In this document: piece after piece, positions 1-9,533 of the stretch
How the letters are laid out: each line of letters opens with the position of its first letter
How positions within the stretch are numbered: the first letter of the stretch is position 1
NCBI GenBank assembly: GCA_018267615.1
Contig: JAFDYD010000018.1
Location: 1 to 64,000, forward strand
Reading direction: 5' to 3'
Length of the DNA stretch: 64,000 nt
From: Bacteroidota bacterium
GTDB taxonomy: Bacteria; Bacteroidota; Bacteroidia; Chitinophagales; Chitinophagaceae
Position numbers and translations under genes: made by a program
Notes under the pieces: model-generated
Database searches by the model: none
The model's input: only the letters and a program-made list of their open reading frames with translations
Told to the model about the DNA's origin: nothing

Positions 1-67
1 AGTAGGCACATAGTTACACATAGTTGAAGTATCTAAAGATGAAATTATATTTCAAATTGACCAACTA
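1..67. repeat. Truncated copy of an intergenic palindromic repeat
   Basis: This stretch matches, in reverse complement and with few differences, the left half of the palindromic element at 12373-12542. The shared part runs from the CACATAG repeats through a core containing AAAGATGAAATTATATTTCA to the GACC(A/C)ACTAC end. This copy carries ten extra bases (TTACACATAG) that are also present in the right arm of the other copy. The element probably began before the window. It lies just downstream of the last gene of the minus-strand sugar operon. No coding function is visible. Confidence 0.75.
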
Positions 68-82
68 CAAAAAAAATCTTTG

Positions 83-859
83 TTACTCTTTTATTCGGAT
101 ATTTTTATATTCCACTTTCATGATGTGACCGGCATGAATTTGTAACCCAATGAGCCCGGACATTTTTCGGTTAGCTGTATCATTGTCGGTGACATCACTC
201 ATCAATATCCCATTAATATAATGTTGGAGATGATTCCCTTTTATAATCAAATGGCATTCGTTCCAACCCTCATTGATCTTTGTTTTCAAGGAATCGATAT
301 TACCCAGTGAGCTATCAACAATCATAGCAGACCATGCATTGTTCTTGCTTTGTGCGTCGGGAGAAAAAGGAATGGTAACTTTTTGACCACGATATGCAAG
401 CGTTGACCGGCCGCGCTCTTCATAGTTCTGACCGGTGTAACTATTTTCGCCATCAATATCTGCCTGGTAACCTTTCAACCCAAACTGCACACCCGAAACA
501 GTATCACTTCTATATTGAATACCACTGTTGCCGCCTTTTGAAATACGATAATCAGTGATCAATTCAAAATCACCTGGCCTACTGGCTTTCAAAATTAAAA
601 ACGTATTTGCTTTTAGGTTTGAAGTAGAATCCTCTTCTCCAGTGATGATTCCATCTTTTACTTTCCAGATGCTGGTGTCACCCTCCCATCCATTCAGCGT
701 TTTTCCATCGAAGAGAGCAAGAAACCCGTCTTTATCTTTTTGCGCAACATTTTCGCTTGTTTTATCTGAATTGCCTGAAGAATTACAACTACTCGTAATT
801 ATCATTACTAAAAAAAACAACGTGCATAATTGTAAGATCGACTTAATAAAATTTTGCAT
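83..859 (-). CDS. DUF1080 (3-keto-disaccharide hydrolase family) lipoprotein
   Basis: A 258-residue exported lipoprotein. A hydrophobic N-terminus ends in a lipobox-like TSSC (Cys about residue 25), so the mature protein should be membrane-anchored. The rest is one DUF1080 domain, a concanavalin-like jelly roll. It opens with the family signature FALFDGKTLNGW-like (here FLALFDGKTLNGW, about 46-58) and continues with the GGNSGIQYRS block. Family knowledge: such proteins cleave or bind 3-keto glycosides, or are uncharacterised sugar-binding modules. It is the last gene of a minus-strand operon, 39 bases after the Gfo/Idh/MocA gene, which supports a role in periplasmic keto-sugar processing. The substrate cannot be told from sequence. 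Confidence 0.88.
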   Translation of the reverse strand: MQNFIKSILQLCTLFFLVMIITSSCNSSGNSDKTSENVAQKDKDGFLALFDGKTLNGWEGDTSIWKVKDGIITGEEDSTSNLKANTFLILKASRPGDFELITDYRISKGGNSGIQYRSDTVSGVQFGLKGYQADIDGENSYTGQNYEERGRSTLAYRGQKVTIPFSPDAQSKNNAWSAMIVDSSLGNIDSLKTKINEGWNECHLIIKGNHLQHYINGILMSDVTDNDTANRKMSGLIGLQIHAGHIMKVEYKNIRIKE

Positions 860-898
860 AGAAAATAGTTGATTTTTTGATTCAAAAAATTTTCCGTT

Positions 899-2059
899 TT
901 ATTTATTTGTCCATTCAACACCCGTTTGCTTCCAGCTTTTTGATTGTGCGGAATCGATGACAGCTTCACAAACTTTTTGCGTTTGCAAGGCATCCAGAAA
1001 AGTCGGATGGCAATCATCCCCTGTTTCAAGACTCTTCAAAAAGTCAGCGGCCTGGTGAACAAAACTATGTTCATACCCGATTCCTAATCCAGGCACCCAC
1101 CATTTATTCATGTAAGGTTGTTCTCCATCAGTAACGTGAATGGAGCGCCATCCCCTCACGACCGAGTCATCAGCATAATCGAAATATTCGAGACGGTTCA
1201 GATCATGAAGATCCCAGCGAATGGATGCATTTTCCCCATTGATCTCAAAAGTATAAAGCGCTTTATGACCTCGTGCATAACGAGTGGATTCAAATAACCC
1301 CAAAGACCCATTGTCGAAATGACAATGAAAGATACAGGCGTCATCAATGCCTACTTTTTGAACTTTGCCTGTTAACTGGTGCATGCGCTCCTTCACAAAA
1401 GTTTCAGTAACGGCAGACACATCATGAATCGTACCATTAAGCCACATGGCCGTGTCGATGCAATGAGCCAGCAAATCTCCAGTTACACCAGAACCCGCCG
1501 CATCCACATCGAGTCGCCATGTACCTGCACCACCTTGCGGAACATTTTCGTTGATGGTCCAGTCCTGCAAAAAGTTGGCGCGATAATGAAATATTTTTCC
1601 AAGCTTTCCTGAGTCAACGATTTGTTTGGCGAGTGTTACCGCAGGGAGACGACGATAGTTGTACCAAACTGTATTTTTAACACCGGCCTTTGCAACCGCA
1701 TCCACCATTTTTTGAGCTTCCGCCAAACTGCGTGCAAGCGGCTTTTCACAAAGAATCATTTTTCCCGCTGCTGCTGCAGCAATTGCTATTTCAGCATGCG
1801 TATCGTTAGGTGTGCAAATGTCGATGGCATCGATGTCTGTGCGAGTCACTAATTTTTTCCAATCTGTTTCTATTGATTCATATCCCCATTGTCCGGCAAA
1901 GGATCTTATCTTTTCTTCATTCCTCGAACAAACGGCTTTGAGCACTGGTTTGTATTGCAATTCCGGAAAAAAATTTGGGACACGATTATATCCATTAGAA
2001 TGCGTGCGCCCCATAAATCCGGTTCCAATTAATCCAATTCGCAATTCTTTTTTTGACAT
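899..2059 (-). CDS. Gfo/Idh/MocA family NAD(P)-dependent oxidoreductase
   Basis: A 386-residue cytoplasmic dehydrogenase of the glucose-fructose oxidoreductase / inositol dehydrogenase family. The N-terminal Rossmann fold starts with GLIGTGFMG (about 9-17). The family EKPLA motif, whose Lys contributes to catalysis, is at about 105-109. The C-terminal half (from about 130) is the alpha/beta substrate domain with [14 protein letters not shown]. There is no twin-arginine or lipoprotein signal, unlike many secreted relatives. It probably oxidises or reduces a sugar hydroxyl (often C3) with a nicotinamide cofactor. It sits 72 bases after the TIM-barrel isomerase gene and 39 before the DUF1080 gene, so it is co-transcribed. 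The exact sugar is unknown. Confidence 0.92.
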   Translation of the reverse strand: MSKKELRIGLIGTGFMGRTHSNGYNRVPNFFPELQYKPVLKAVCSRNEEKIRSFAGQWGYESIETDWKKLVTRTDIDAIDICTPNDTHAEIAIAAAAAGKMILCEKPLARSLAEAQKMVDAVAKAGVKNTVWYNYRRLPAVTLAKQIVDSGKLGKIFHYRANFLQDWTINENVPQGGAGTWRLDVDAAGSGVTGDLLAHCIDTAMWLNGTIHDVSAVTETFVKERMHQLTGKVQKVGIDDACIFHCHFDNGSLGLFESTRYARGHKALYTFEINGENASIRWDLHDLNRLEYFDYADDSVVRGWRSIHVTDGEQPYMNKWWVPGLGIGYEHSFVHQAADFLKSLETGDDCHPTFLDALQTQKVCEAVIDSAQSKSWKQTGVEWTNK

Positions 2060-2131
2060 AATTTATTTATAATTTTTTCAATAAATATTTAAGAGATTAA
2101 GTCAGTTGAGCGGGGAACTGGAAATTATTTC

Positions 2132-3160
<1,029 letters not shown>

Positions 3161-3202
3161 ACATTTATTTTTATATTCTGTGTTGAATACAAATTTGATT
3201 TT

Positions 3203-4417
3203 CTAGATCATGTCCGGGTTTTTAGGCCCGAAATGTTTTAGCATTACTATCGGGTCTGTTGATGACAAGTTTACAATTTTCACTCCTGCTCTTGCTGCAT
3301 CTTCACTGATAAAAAATTCGTCGTTGGTTAATTGACCGTATCGGATTAACGCAGGTGTTTCAATATCCCAAACACCCATTTTCCCATGACCCTGCATCAT
3401 GATCATACCATAAGCAGCAGCATCTTTAATAGTAACTGTTGCACCGGGCATCACAGTCAGTTCTTTTGCGCTGAAGGAATCAGACTTGTAACAGATCCAT
3501 TTTTCGATGTATCCCTGTGCTTTCATTTCTTCCAATGATTTCACAGGCTTCGGCGCCATGAAACGATTTTGCATCATGTTCGGATCAAGATTCAAATCCC
3601 AGTCAATGACATCGAGGAGCGCTTCATAATCTCCAATATTTTCCTGAGGTGTTCCATTCCATAAAAGTTCTTCCGGAATGATGGCTTCATTAACCAAGGA
3701 TTGATACATCGCAAAAACATCGGAGGCTTTTTGCGGTTCATAGGTACACATGCTGCCGGGAGCATGAAGCAATCCGGGAGGGACATCCCATCCGGTACCG
3801 GGATCGAGTTTGTAGGCCTGTGAATAGCTGGTGATTTTATTATCACCCTTGGTAAAATTTACTAAACATTCTTTTATCTGATCTCGCGTTGTACCTGCTG
3901 CAAGTCCCATAAATGTATACGGATAATCACCACCGTGATTGTTCACCTGTGGTGGAAAATAATAAGCTTCGGGTTTACCTTTCTGTCCAATCAACGCGGC
4001 TTTCTCATCGTTATGGTGAACATGGTGCGGCAACGGTCCCATATTATCAAAGAACTTGGAATACATGGGCCAGCTTTGATGTTCATTCCATAAACGATCA
4101 CCAATTAATTTCCCTTTCAGTTCATCAACTGCATCGCGTAAAAGTATCTGTATTGTTTTTGTTCCATCGTTGAAAACAATTGGACTCAAACCTTCATGCT
4201 GTCCTGTTAATGGACCATTCTTCGCAGGCGTTGTTGAAGAAAACCAGCGTTCGTCGATTCCTCCGCGCTTACCTCCCAAAACATAATAATCATCGGGATG
4301 CAATTTTATTCTTCTTCCCGGCACACAGAAAGAACGCGGCACCCACGTGGGCGCTAAGCGAAGAATTCCTTTTCCCTGGTCAAGTGCTTTCGCGGCAATA
4401 CTCGTAGCATTCATCAT
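3203..4417 (-). CDS. Phosphomannose-isomerase-like cupin protein
   Basis: A 404-residue cytoplasmic protein resembling class I mannose-6-phosphate isomerases and related two-cupin sugar isomerases. The metal site is visible as LPHHVHHNDEKA (about 128-139), followed by PYTFMGLAAGTT and VPPGLLHAPG (about 220), which supplies the later His of the first cupin. A second, probably non-catalytic cupin half (about 310-390) holds GATVTIKDAAAYGMIMMQGHG. The protein starts with MM; either Met may be used. It precedes the TIM-barrel gene by 42 bases and follows the DUF4432 gene after a 293-base gap that holds an inverted-repeat element. It likely isomerises a free or oxidised sugar. The exact substrate is unknown. 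Confidence 0.8.
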   Translation of the reverse strand: MMNATSIAAKALDQGKGILRLAPTWVPRSFCVPGRRIKLHPDDYYVLGGKRGGIDERWFSSTTPAKNGPLTGQHEGLSPIVFNDGTKTIQILLRDAVDELKGKLIGDRLWNEHQSWPMYSKFFDNMGPLPHHVHHNDEKAALIGQKGKPEAYYFPPQVNNHGGDYPYTFMGLAAGTTRDQIKECLVNFTKGDNKITSYSQAYKLDPGTGWDVPPGLLHAPGSMCTYEPQKASDVFAMYQSLVNEAIIPEELLWNGTPQENIGDYEALLDVIDWDLNLDPNMMQNRFMAPKPVKSLEEMKAQGYIEKWICYKSDSFSAKELTVMPGATVTIKDAAAYGMIMMQGHGKMGVWDIETPALIRYGQLTNDEFFISEDAARAGVKIVNLSSTDPIVMLKHFGPKNPDMI

Positions 4418-4710
4418 TTAATTATTTTATTTTATAAAATTCTAATGTTAATTGGTTACATAGGATTCGGTAGAATAAGCGTAAAGTAAATATCGGATTT
4501 ACTCTAGGCCAGATAGGAAATAATCAATATTCGACACTCAATATTCAATGCTCAAGTCAAAATTCAATCAGTAGTTTGGAAATGACTTGAACATTGAGTG
4601 TTGAATTTTGATTATTGACTATTTCTTCCAGTTGAGCATCCTTTCATTAAAGCACTTTGCTTTTATTCTACCTAATCCTCTTAGCTATATCGATGAATTA
4701 TTCTATGATT
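4418..4710. other. Long intra-operon spacer, almost filled by an inverted repeat
   Basis: This 293-base gap separates two genes of the sugar operon whose other spacers are 39-75 bases. No ORF or clear promoter is seen. About 218 of its bases belong to the inverted-repeat element described separately, so the gap looks like an insertion or retention of a structured repeat inside an operon. Confidence 0.7.
4462..4679. repeat. 218-base inverted-repeat (MITE-like or structured intergenic) element
   Basis: Outer arms at 4462-4487 and 4654-4679 pair in 22 of 26 positions (left begins AGGATTCGGTAGAATAAG, right ends TTATTCTACCTAATCCT). Inner arms at about 4519-4559 and 4583-4616 also pair imperfectly: CACTCAATATTCAATGCTCA against the complement of TGAACATTGAGTGTTGAA. 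The central loop is about 23 bases. No transposase ORF is present. It may be a non-autonomous mobile element or an mRNA hairpin that stabilises or separates segments of the operon transcript. Confidence 0.65.
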
Positions 4711-5742
4711 TCATTTTGAAATCTCAGTAACTTCCAGCTTAACATCATATTCTCTTTTCGCGCCGGGTTCTAAAAAAATAAGTTCATTATTTTCTTTCGC
4801 TGCAAATTGACCAATGGGTCGATTTGTCCCGGGCTCCAAACCTGTTACATATTCTCCTTTTCCAAAATGCTGCCAATTGGTTAACCACGGCAATTGGTTT
4901 TTGAAAAAGACGATGTTTACATCCAATCCTAATTTTTCATTACGCAAGCCACACATACATTTCCCCTCACCATCTTGCTTCATATCCACGTATGCAGCTT
5001 CTTCTCCATTTCCCGCATGATCTTCCAATGGAGCGGGACATCGATGAAAATTATTTCCTTCTTTAAAAATCTTATTTTTCTTTCCTTCTTCCCGAGTGTA
5101 CCATTTTCCCTCCCACGTAATGTCGGTTCCTTCATCAACCAATGGCCAGCCAAAATTGAAATGATACATGAGCATATGTGGCGCTTTGGTATTTCCATGA
5201 TTGGTGACTTCATCGTGTATGTAAATTGCAGGTTCGCCCAATCTTCCGGAAATAGTTCTTCTCAATTCAAGTTGTATTCCCAATGGATGTGTTTGCTTCA
5301 TCGTTCCTGTAATGCTCATATCCATTTTACCGGAAAAAGGATTGGGTTGAATGATAGATTCAATCTCAGCGGGCAATTGACTGATCACGCCATGAAGTCC
5401 GTGTTCTCCGTGCTCATTTTTATCCGGCCATCCAATATGATCGAGGCCGCAGGTAACAAGAAGGCCACCGCCAAAAGTTTTTATCCAGTCAAAATTTTTA
5501 TCTGAAAGAAGCTGAGGTTTTGAAATTCCTAAATGACTAATCCACGCAAGACTATGCTGGTTAAAAAAAGTGTCCGCAATATCCATGGCCCTGTCTAAAA
5601 CAATTTTATAACGAAGTCCTGTGCCTGTATTCACCCAGGCAATACGGGATCCTCTGCCAGCGCCGTTATCAAGAACAGAAGTTTCAATGCCGCCTACCTG
5701 GGCAGGATGTGAAATTTTATGATGCCAGGGCATTTGATTCAT
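4711..5742 (-). CDS. DUF4432 family protein, aldose-1-epimerase fold
   Basis: A 343-residue protein of the DUF4432 family within the galactose mutarotase / aldose epimerase superfamily. Family features are VLDNGAGRG and VLDRAMDIAD near the N-terminus, FGGGLLVTCGLDHIG (about 90-105), MLMYHFNFGWPLVDEG (about 185-200) with the conserved His, and GLEPGTNRPIGQ near the C-terminus, with a Glu at the position of the mutarotase catalytic Glu. There is no signal peptide. Known relatives are mostly uncharacterised and are found beside sugar dehydrogenases and 3-keto sugar genes. It lies 75 bases downstream of the cytochrome gene. It likely interconverts anomers or ring forms of an oxidised sugar. Confidence 0.85.
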   Translation of the reverse strand: MNQMPWHHKISHPAQVGGIETSVLDNGAGRGSRIAWVNTGTGLRYKIVLDRAMDIADTFFNQHSLAWISHLGISKPQLLSDKNFDWIKTFGGGLLVTCGLDHIGWPDKNEHGEHGLHGVISQLPAEIESIIQPNPFSGKMDMSITGTMKQTHPLGIQLELRRTISGRLGEPAIYIHDEVTNHGNTKAPHMLMYHFNFGWPLVDEGTDITWEGKWYTREEGKKNKIFKEGNNFHRCPAPLEDHAGNGEEAAYVDMKQDGEGKCMCGLRNEKLGLDVNIVFFKNQLPWLTNWQHFGKGEYVTGLEPGTNRPIGQFAAKENNELIFLEPGAKREYDVKLEVTEISK

Positions 5743-5817
5743 ATGGTTAATGCAATTCGTTTATTAATAGCGAGCAAATGATTTATGGCAGACGTTTTAC
5801 TAAAATAATTTTTTATG

Positions 5818-8493
5818 TTATTTTTTTGGCTTGAACACCTCATTATTTTTATCACCACCGGATTTTAAATAAGCCAGCAGGTTCTTTAACTCTTCCGGAT
5901 TTAATCTATTAATCAACCCAGACATCATAGGAGAGACTTCAGAGATACGGGTACGCAATACATCTTTTTTCAAAACATCTCTTGTTACCTGAGGTGCAAA
6001 AGGATTTTGAGAAATAATATATTTATCATTGTCCTGGCTGATAATTCTTCCGACTACAGAACCGCCTTCTTTCAAATCAAAAACGGTTGCACCAAATTGG
6101 TCAGAAATAGTTTTGTTTGGTTCAATAATAGCTACCAGCATATCACGGTAAGAAAAGCGTGTACCCAACTGCGTTAGATCCGGACCGGCTACACCGCCTT
6201 CCCCGCGCACAGTATGACAGGATATACAAAGTGAAGCCGTAAACATTGCTTTGCCATTTTCATAATCACGATTAACCATTCCACTGTCTACATATTTGAT
6301 TGCAGTGTCAACCTCCCAATCTCTTCCCGGTCCTTTGGGCCGCTGTGTGGCCGTTGCCATACTTGTACCGGAAATAGCCACTATAGAATCCCCGGAAATC
6401 GTATTAAAATGATTGAATTCATTTTTAGGCACATTTGCCAGCGCATTTTTTCTTGCATTATTAATAAAGCCGACAAAACTATGTCCGCCTTTATAATTAA
6501 ACGCACCATAAAACCAACGGAAATATTTTTCACGCAACTCTGGTGTCCACCCGGTTTTTGCAGCACTCAACACCGTTGCATAAAAGGTCTGCTGCTGAGG
6601 CGGCACCTTGGAAAGCATTCCGGCGATGTCCATCCCATATTGCGGATTTCGCATAATCAAATCAGAAGAATTGGTGAGTGTTATTTGATAAGCACTATCA
6701 TCTTTTGCATTTGCAAGGAGCGCCATTGTTTTTTCCACGGATTGAGGTGCCCCGATATGCACAAGCACCTTGCACAACTCACGGTTAAGCTCATTCGATT
6801 TTGCCGGATAATGTGGATTGAGATAAACAGCCACCCGCGATTTTGCTTCTTCACCGGGCATTCCCATACGGGCGATAAGCAATTCGAATGCTCTTACTCT
6901 ATCAATCTGCTGTGTCTCGGTTAGTGTTGCAAAATCGCCTGTTGCAAGGGCATCGAGCGCTTTATCTTCAACGTTTTTATTTCCTTGTCTTGCGAGTGCG
7001 AGTATTGCCTGATTTAAAATAACCGGATCTTTTTCATTCAATGCTTTATCCTGCCATTCGCGAACTGGCTGGTTCTCTATTGCAATTCTTGCTGCGAAAC
7101 GAATATATCGATCAGCATGTTTTAAATAAGGCCATGCAAAATCAATCGCGCCGGCTTTTGGCGTTCCGTGAAATTCTTCCAGTTTCCTCCTGATCATTTG
7201 TTCTTCACTCAACGTGGTAGCGGTAAGCGGTTCGGTGAACTGCTTGTTGTCGGCATAATAAACACGATACAAATCTGATTCAATCCTGCGGCCTCCTGTC
7301 AAAAAATAAAGAGCTCCATCAGGTCCGATGATACCATCTGTTAACGGCAATGGAGAACCGGAAATAAATTCTTCACCCTTGGTTTTATACGTGGCTCCAT
7401 CAGCTTCCAGGTGCACTGCGTAGATAATACCAAAGCTCCAGTCGAATGCAAATAATGAACGTCGATATTTCTCCGGAAAATGCGCATCAAGTCCATTAAA
7501 AAAACTTGTAGGCGAACCTTGTCCCACATTTAATACCGCCGGCAAATTATCGGGAAAAGAAGGAGACCATTTGTCGGTGCCCGGGCGCCATCCGAATTCA
7601 CTGCCACTCGTTACCTGGCAAATGCGAATTGGCCGATACCAGGGCAGACCGAAATCCCATTCCATGTCAGAATCAAAAGCAAACATATCACCTGCATCAT
7701 TAAAGCATAGATCAAATGGATTTCTAAAACCATTCGCAAACAATTCCCAATGCGAACCGTCCGGTTCAAGATGTGCAATCCATCCGCCATGTATATTCAC
7801 AGTTTCATCATGACCGTTAGGATCTTTTATCAATGGCATCAGGTTATCAATTTGCCATGCAGGCGGTGGCGCTTTGTAAACATCCATCTTAGGGATTTTT
7901 GTAAAATTGCCCGCTACTACATAAATAGATTTTTTATCGGGAGATAATACAATGCTGTGTGGCCCATGTTCTCCATCTCCATCGAGCGATTTTAGTAATG
8001 TGACTTTATCAAATTCATCATCGCCATTAGAATCCTGCAAACGATATAATCCGCTGTGCTGCGATTTTGCTGTATCTCCTTCATCGTTCACCATTACATA
8101 AAGACTGTTGAATGCATAAAGCAGTCCATGCGCAAATCCCATTTTTATTTTGGCGGTATCGCCAACAGGTTTTACTTCTAATTTTTCTACTTTAATTTTA
8201 ACCGTGGTATCTGAACCAATTGGGGGAATGCTGAGGCGATATAAATTACCATATTGATCAGAGGCAATCATTCTTCCTTTGTCATCAAAAGTCATAGCCA
8301 CCCATGAACCCTGATCGTTTAATCCCGGGCTGTACAAGTGATCCGCATGAAAACCTTCCGGCAATTTAATCTTTGCGACTTTTGGATCAGCGGAGATTAT
8401 TGTGTCCGATTTTGTTTGATTGGTGCAAGAGATTTGTGATAATAAAAAGCTAACGAAAATCAGTTGCAGAAAATAACCGGGAGTTTTTCTCAT
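5818..8493 (-). CDS. PVC-type haem-binding CxxCH lipoprotein, sorbosone-dehydrogenase-like propeller with HEAT region
   Basis: An 891-residue exported lipoprotein (signal ends SQISC, Cys about residue 23). Residues about 40-420 form a soluble sugar-dehydrogenase-type beta propeller (GFHADHLYSPG, GLYRLQDSNGDDEFD, FANGFRNPFDLCFN, GWRPGTDKW). Residues about 440-690 are helical and HEAT-like. A single c-type cytochrome domain follows with C756-I-S-C759-H760 and a late Met-rich PMMSG that could supply the axial ligand. The architecture is that of the PVC-type putative membrane-bound dehydrogenases. It probably oxidises a sugar or accepts electrons in the periplasm. As first gene of the minus-strand operon it leads the keto-sugar set. 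The substrate is unknown. Confidence 0.9.
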   Translation of the reverse strand: MRKTPGYFLQLIFVSFLLSQISCTNQTKSDTIISADPKVAKIKLPEGFHADHLYSPGLNDQGSWVAMTFDDKGRMIASDQYGNLYRLSIPPIGSDTTVKIKVEKLEVKPVGDTAKIKMGFAHGLLYAFNSLYVMVNDEGDTAKSQHSGLYRLQDSNGDDEFDKVTLLKSLDGDGEHGPHSIVLSPDKKSIYVVAGNFTKIPKMDVYKAPPPAWQIDNLMPLIKDPNGHDETVNIHGGWIAHLEPDGSHWELFANGFRNPFDLCFNDAGDMFAFDSDMEWDFGLPWYRPIRICQVTSGSEFGWRPGTDKWSPSFPDNLPAVLNVGQGSPTSFFNGLDAHFPEKYRRSLFAFDWSFGIIYAVHLEADGATYKTKGEEFISGSPLPLTDGIIGPDGALYFLTGGRRIESDLYRVYYADNKQFTEPLTATTLSEEQMIRRKLEEFHGTPKAGAIDFAWPYLKHADRYIRFAARIAIENQPVREWQDKALNEKDPVILNQAILALARQGNKNVEDKALDALATGDFATLTETQQIDRVRAFELLIARMGMPGEEAKSRVAVYLNPHYPAKSNELNRELCKVLVHIGAPQSVEKTMALLANAKDDSAYQITLTNSSDLIMRNPQYGMDIAGMLSKVPPQQQTFYATVLSAAKTGWTPELREKYFRWFYGAFNYKGGHSFVGFINNARKNALANVPKNEFNHFNTISGDSIVAISGTSMATATQRPKGPGRDWEVDTAIKYVDSGMVNRDYENGKAMFTASLCISCHTVRGEGGVAGPDLTQLGTRFSYRDMLVAIIEPNKTISDQFGATVFDLKEGGSVVGRIISQDNDKYIISQNPFAPQVTRDVLKKDVLRTRISEVSPMMSGLINRLNPEELKNLLAYLKSGGDKNNEVFKPKK

Positions 8494-8697
8494 CGTTAGT
8501 TTATTTGATTTATGTATTTTTTTGAAGAGTTTTATTTTGCAGTTAATTCAAATGGCTATTCATTTTTCCACAGGGAGATTTTAAAGATAAGGATTATGCA
8601 GGTTACTTAACCTTCCTGAAATTTATTTTTCTGAAAAGATAAAGACTGAATGGCGTGAAAAATCTATTTCGCAGGATAGCATATTTGCAGAATAAAT

Positions 8698-8802
8698 ATG
8701 AGGATGTCTTTCACAGGTCGAAATATTTGTGATTATGATTTAAACAAGAAAAAGTATACTCAAAATGAAATACAGGATCTAACAAAAAGGGGCAAATATT
8801 AA
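8698..8802 (+). CDS. Possible 34-residue small protein of unknown function
   Basis: An ATG-started ORF (MRMSFTGRNI...RGKY) ends 14 bases before a strong rho-independent terminator on the same strand, which is why it is listed. It is polar with many Lys residues, has no signal or membrane segment, and I do not recognise it. The surrounding DNA is decayed, so it may instead be the last piece of a degraded gene that kept its terminator. No convincing promoter or ribosome binding site is seen. Confidence 0.22.
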   Translation: MRMSFTGRNICDYDLNKKKYTQNEIQDLTKRGKY

Positions 8803-8816
8803 TTCTTTCAAATATA

Positions 8817-8846
8817 AAACCCGCTCAAAAATTCGGGCGGGTTTTT
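8817..8846 (+). terminator. Rho-independent terminator
   Basis: AAACCCGC and GCGGGTTT form an 8-pair stem around a loop of about 12 bases, followed by a run of five T on the plus strand. It ends whatever plus-strand transcript covers 8698-8802. Confidence 0.8.
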
Positions 8847-8885
8847 AGCGAATCTTTGGATATCAAATGATCCGGTTTATATCAG

Positions 8886-8954
8886 TTATTTGATTCTCCA
8901 ACCACCGATCAATAGCCAAAAGATAAATACAAGTTCACCCACAGCAAGAAATCC
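8886..8954 (-). pseudogene. Remnant: C-terminal membrane helix, DUF4386-like
   Basis: A 22-codon open stretch ending in TAA reads GFLAVGELVFIFWLLIGG and so on. It resembles the last helix of DUF4386-type membrane proteins (GELxFxxWLLxxG). A stop lies immediately upstream in the same frame, so only this tail survives. The family assignment rests on a short match. Confidence 0.35.
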
Positions 8955-8981
8955 TTAAGTTGGAAATTTGAATGACTACTC

Positions 8982-9071
8982 TTAAGTAAGTCGTTTTCGT
9001 TTCAATAATCCATGTATTGATAGAATAATAGATAAGATTGATGTAAGTCCAAGTGCAAGCGGAAGGTTAAG
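8982..9071 (-). pseudogene. Remnant: hydrophobic C-terminal segment of an unknown membrane protein
   Basis: A 29-codon open stretch (LNLPLALGLTSILSIILS...KRKRLT, then TAA) looks like a final transmembrane helix with a positively charged cytoplasmic tail. It has no start codon and runs directly into the LytTR remnant on the opposite strand. The parent family is not recognised. Confidence 0.3.
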
Positions 9072-9329
9072 ATCTCTTTGTCAGAGATTCTATATATCGA
9101 AAGTCAGCGCGAATACATTAAAATTGTTACCAATAAAAGCGAATTCATTTCAAAGATGAGCACTAAGGACATCGAGGATATCTTGCCAGATATTCTTTTT
9201 AAAAGAATCCACCGATCATTTATTGTTGCCATCAATAAAATCGACTCATATACGGCGGAAGCCGTCGAAATTAATGGTATGCATATACCAGTCGGCAGAG
9301 GCTACAGGGGAATAATCGACAATATGTAA
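9042..9329 (+). pseudogene. LytTR DNA-binding domain remnant (5'-truncated response regulator)
   Basis: The frame 9042-9329 encodes almost only a LytTR DNA-binding domain: KISLSEILYIESQREYIKI, then FKRIHRSFIVAINKID and the closing IPVGRGYR. These are the expected conserved blocks. The nearest start is a TTG at 9078, inside the first beta strand. A stop codon sits at 9039-9041 and no receiver domain or partner kinase precedes it. Intact LytTR regulators are usually 230-260 residues (compare the gene at 58353). I read it as the surviving C-terminus of a decayed regulator. A short stand-alone LytTR protein from TTG 9078 (83 residues) is less likely. Confidence 0.7.
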
Positions 9330-9533
9330 GTCTATTGCATGGTAAGGATAAGCAACAAATTGTTTGCAACAGAAATATCAATTTTAAGCGACTATAAATA
9401 TTGACTGCGATAATCACCCATGATGTGATTTTCCTTTTGTATCCTCGCAATACTATTACTAAAAAAAGTAATTTGCTGATGCGAACCCCGGTGACGGTAT
9501 TAAAATTCCTTCTTCATAAAATAGAATTTATTC

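Larger units (their letters stand above)
8494..9041. other. Non-coding or decayed stretch between the sugar operon and a LytTR remnant
   Basis: No full-length gene is visible. The stretch holds a 34-codon plus-strand ORF (8698-8802), a good intrinsic terminator (8817-8846) and two minus-strand fragments that read like C-terminal ends of membrane proteins (8886-8954 and 8982-9071). The promoter of the sugar operon should lie in its first part, but no clear TAnnTTTG box was found on the minus strand. Confidence 0.6.
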
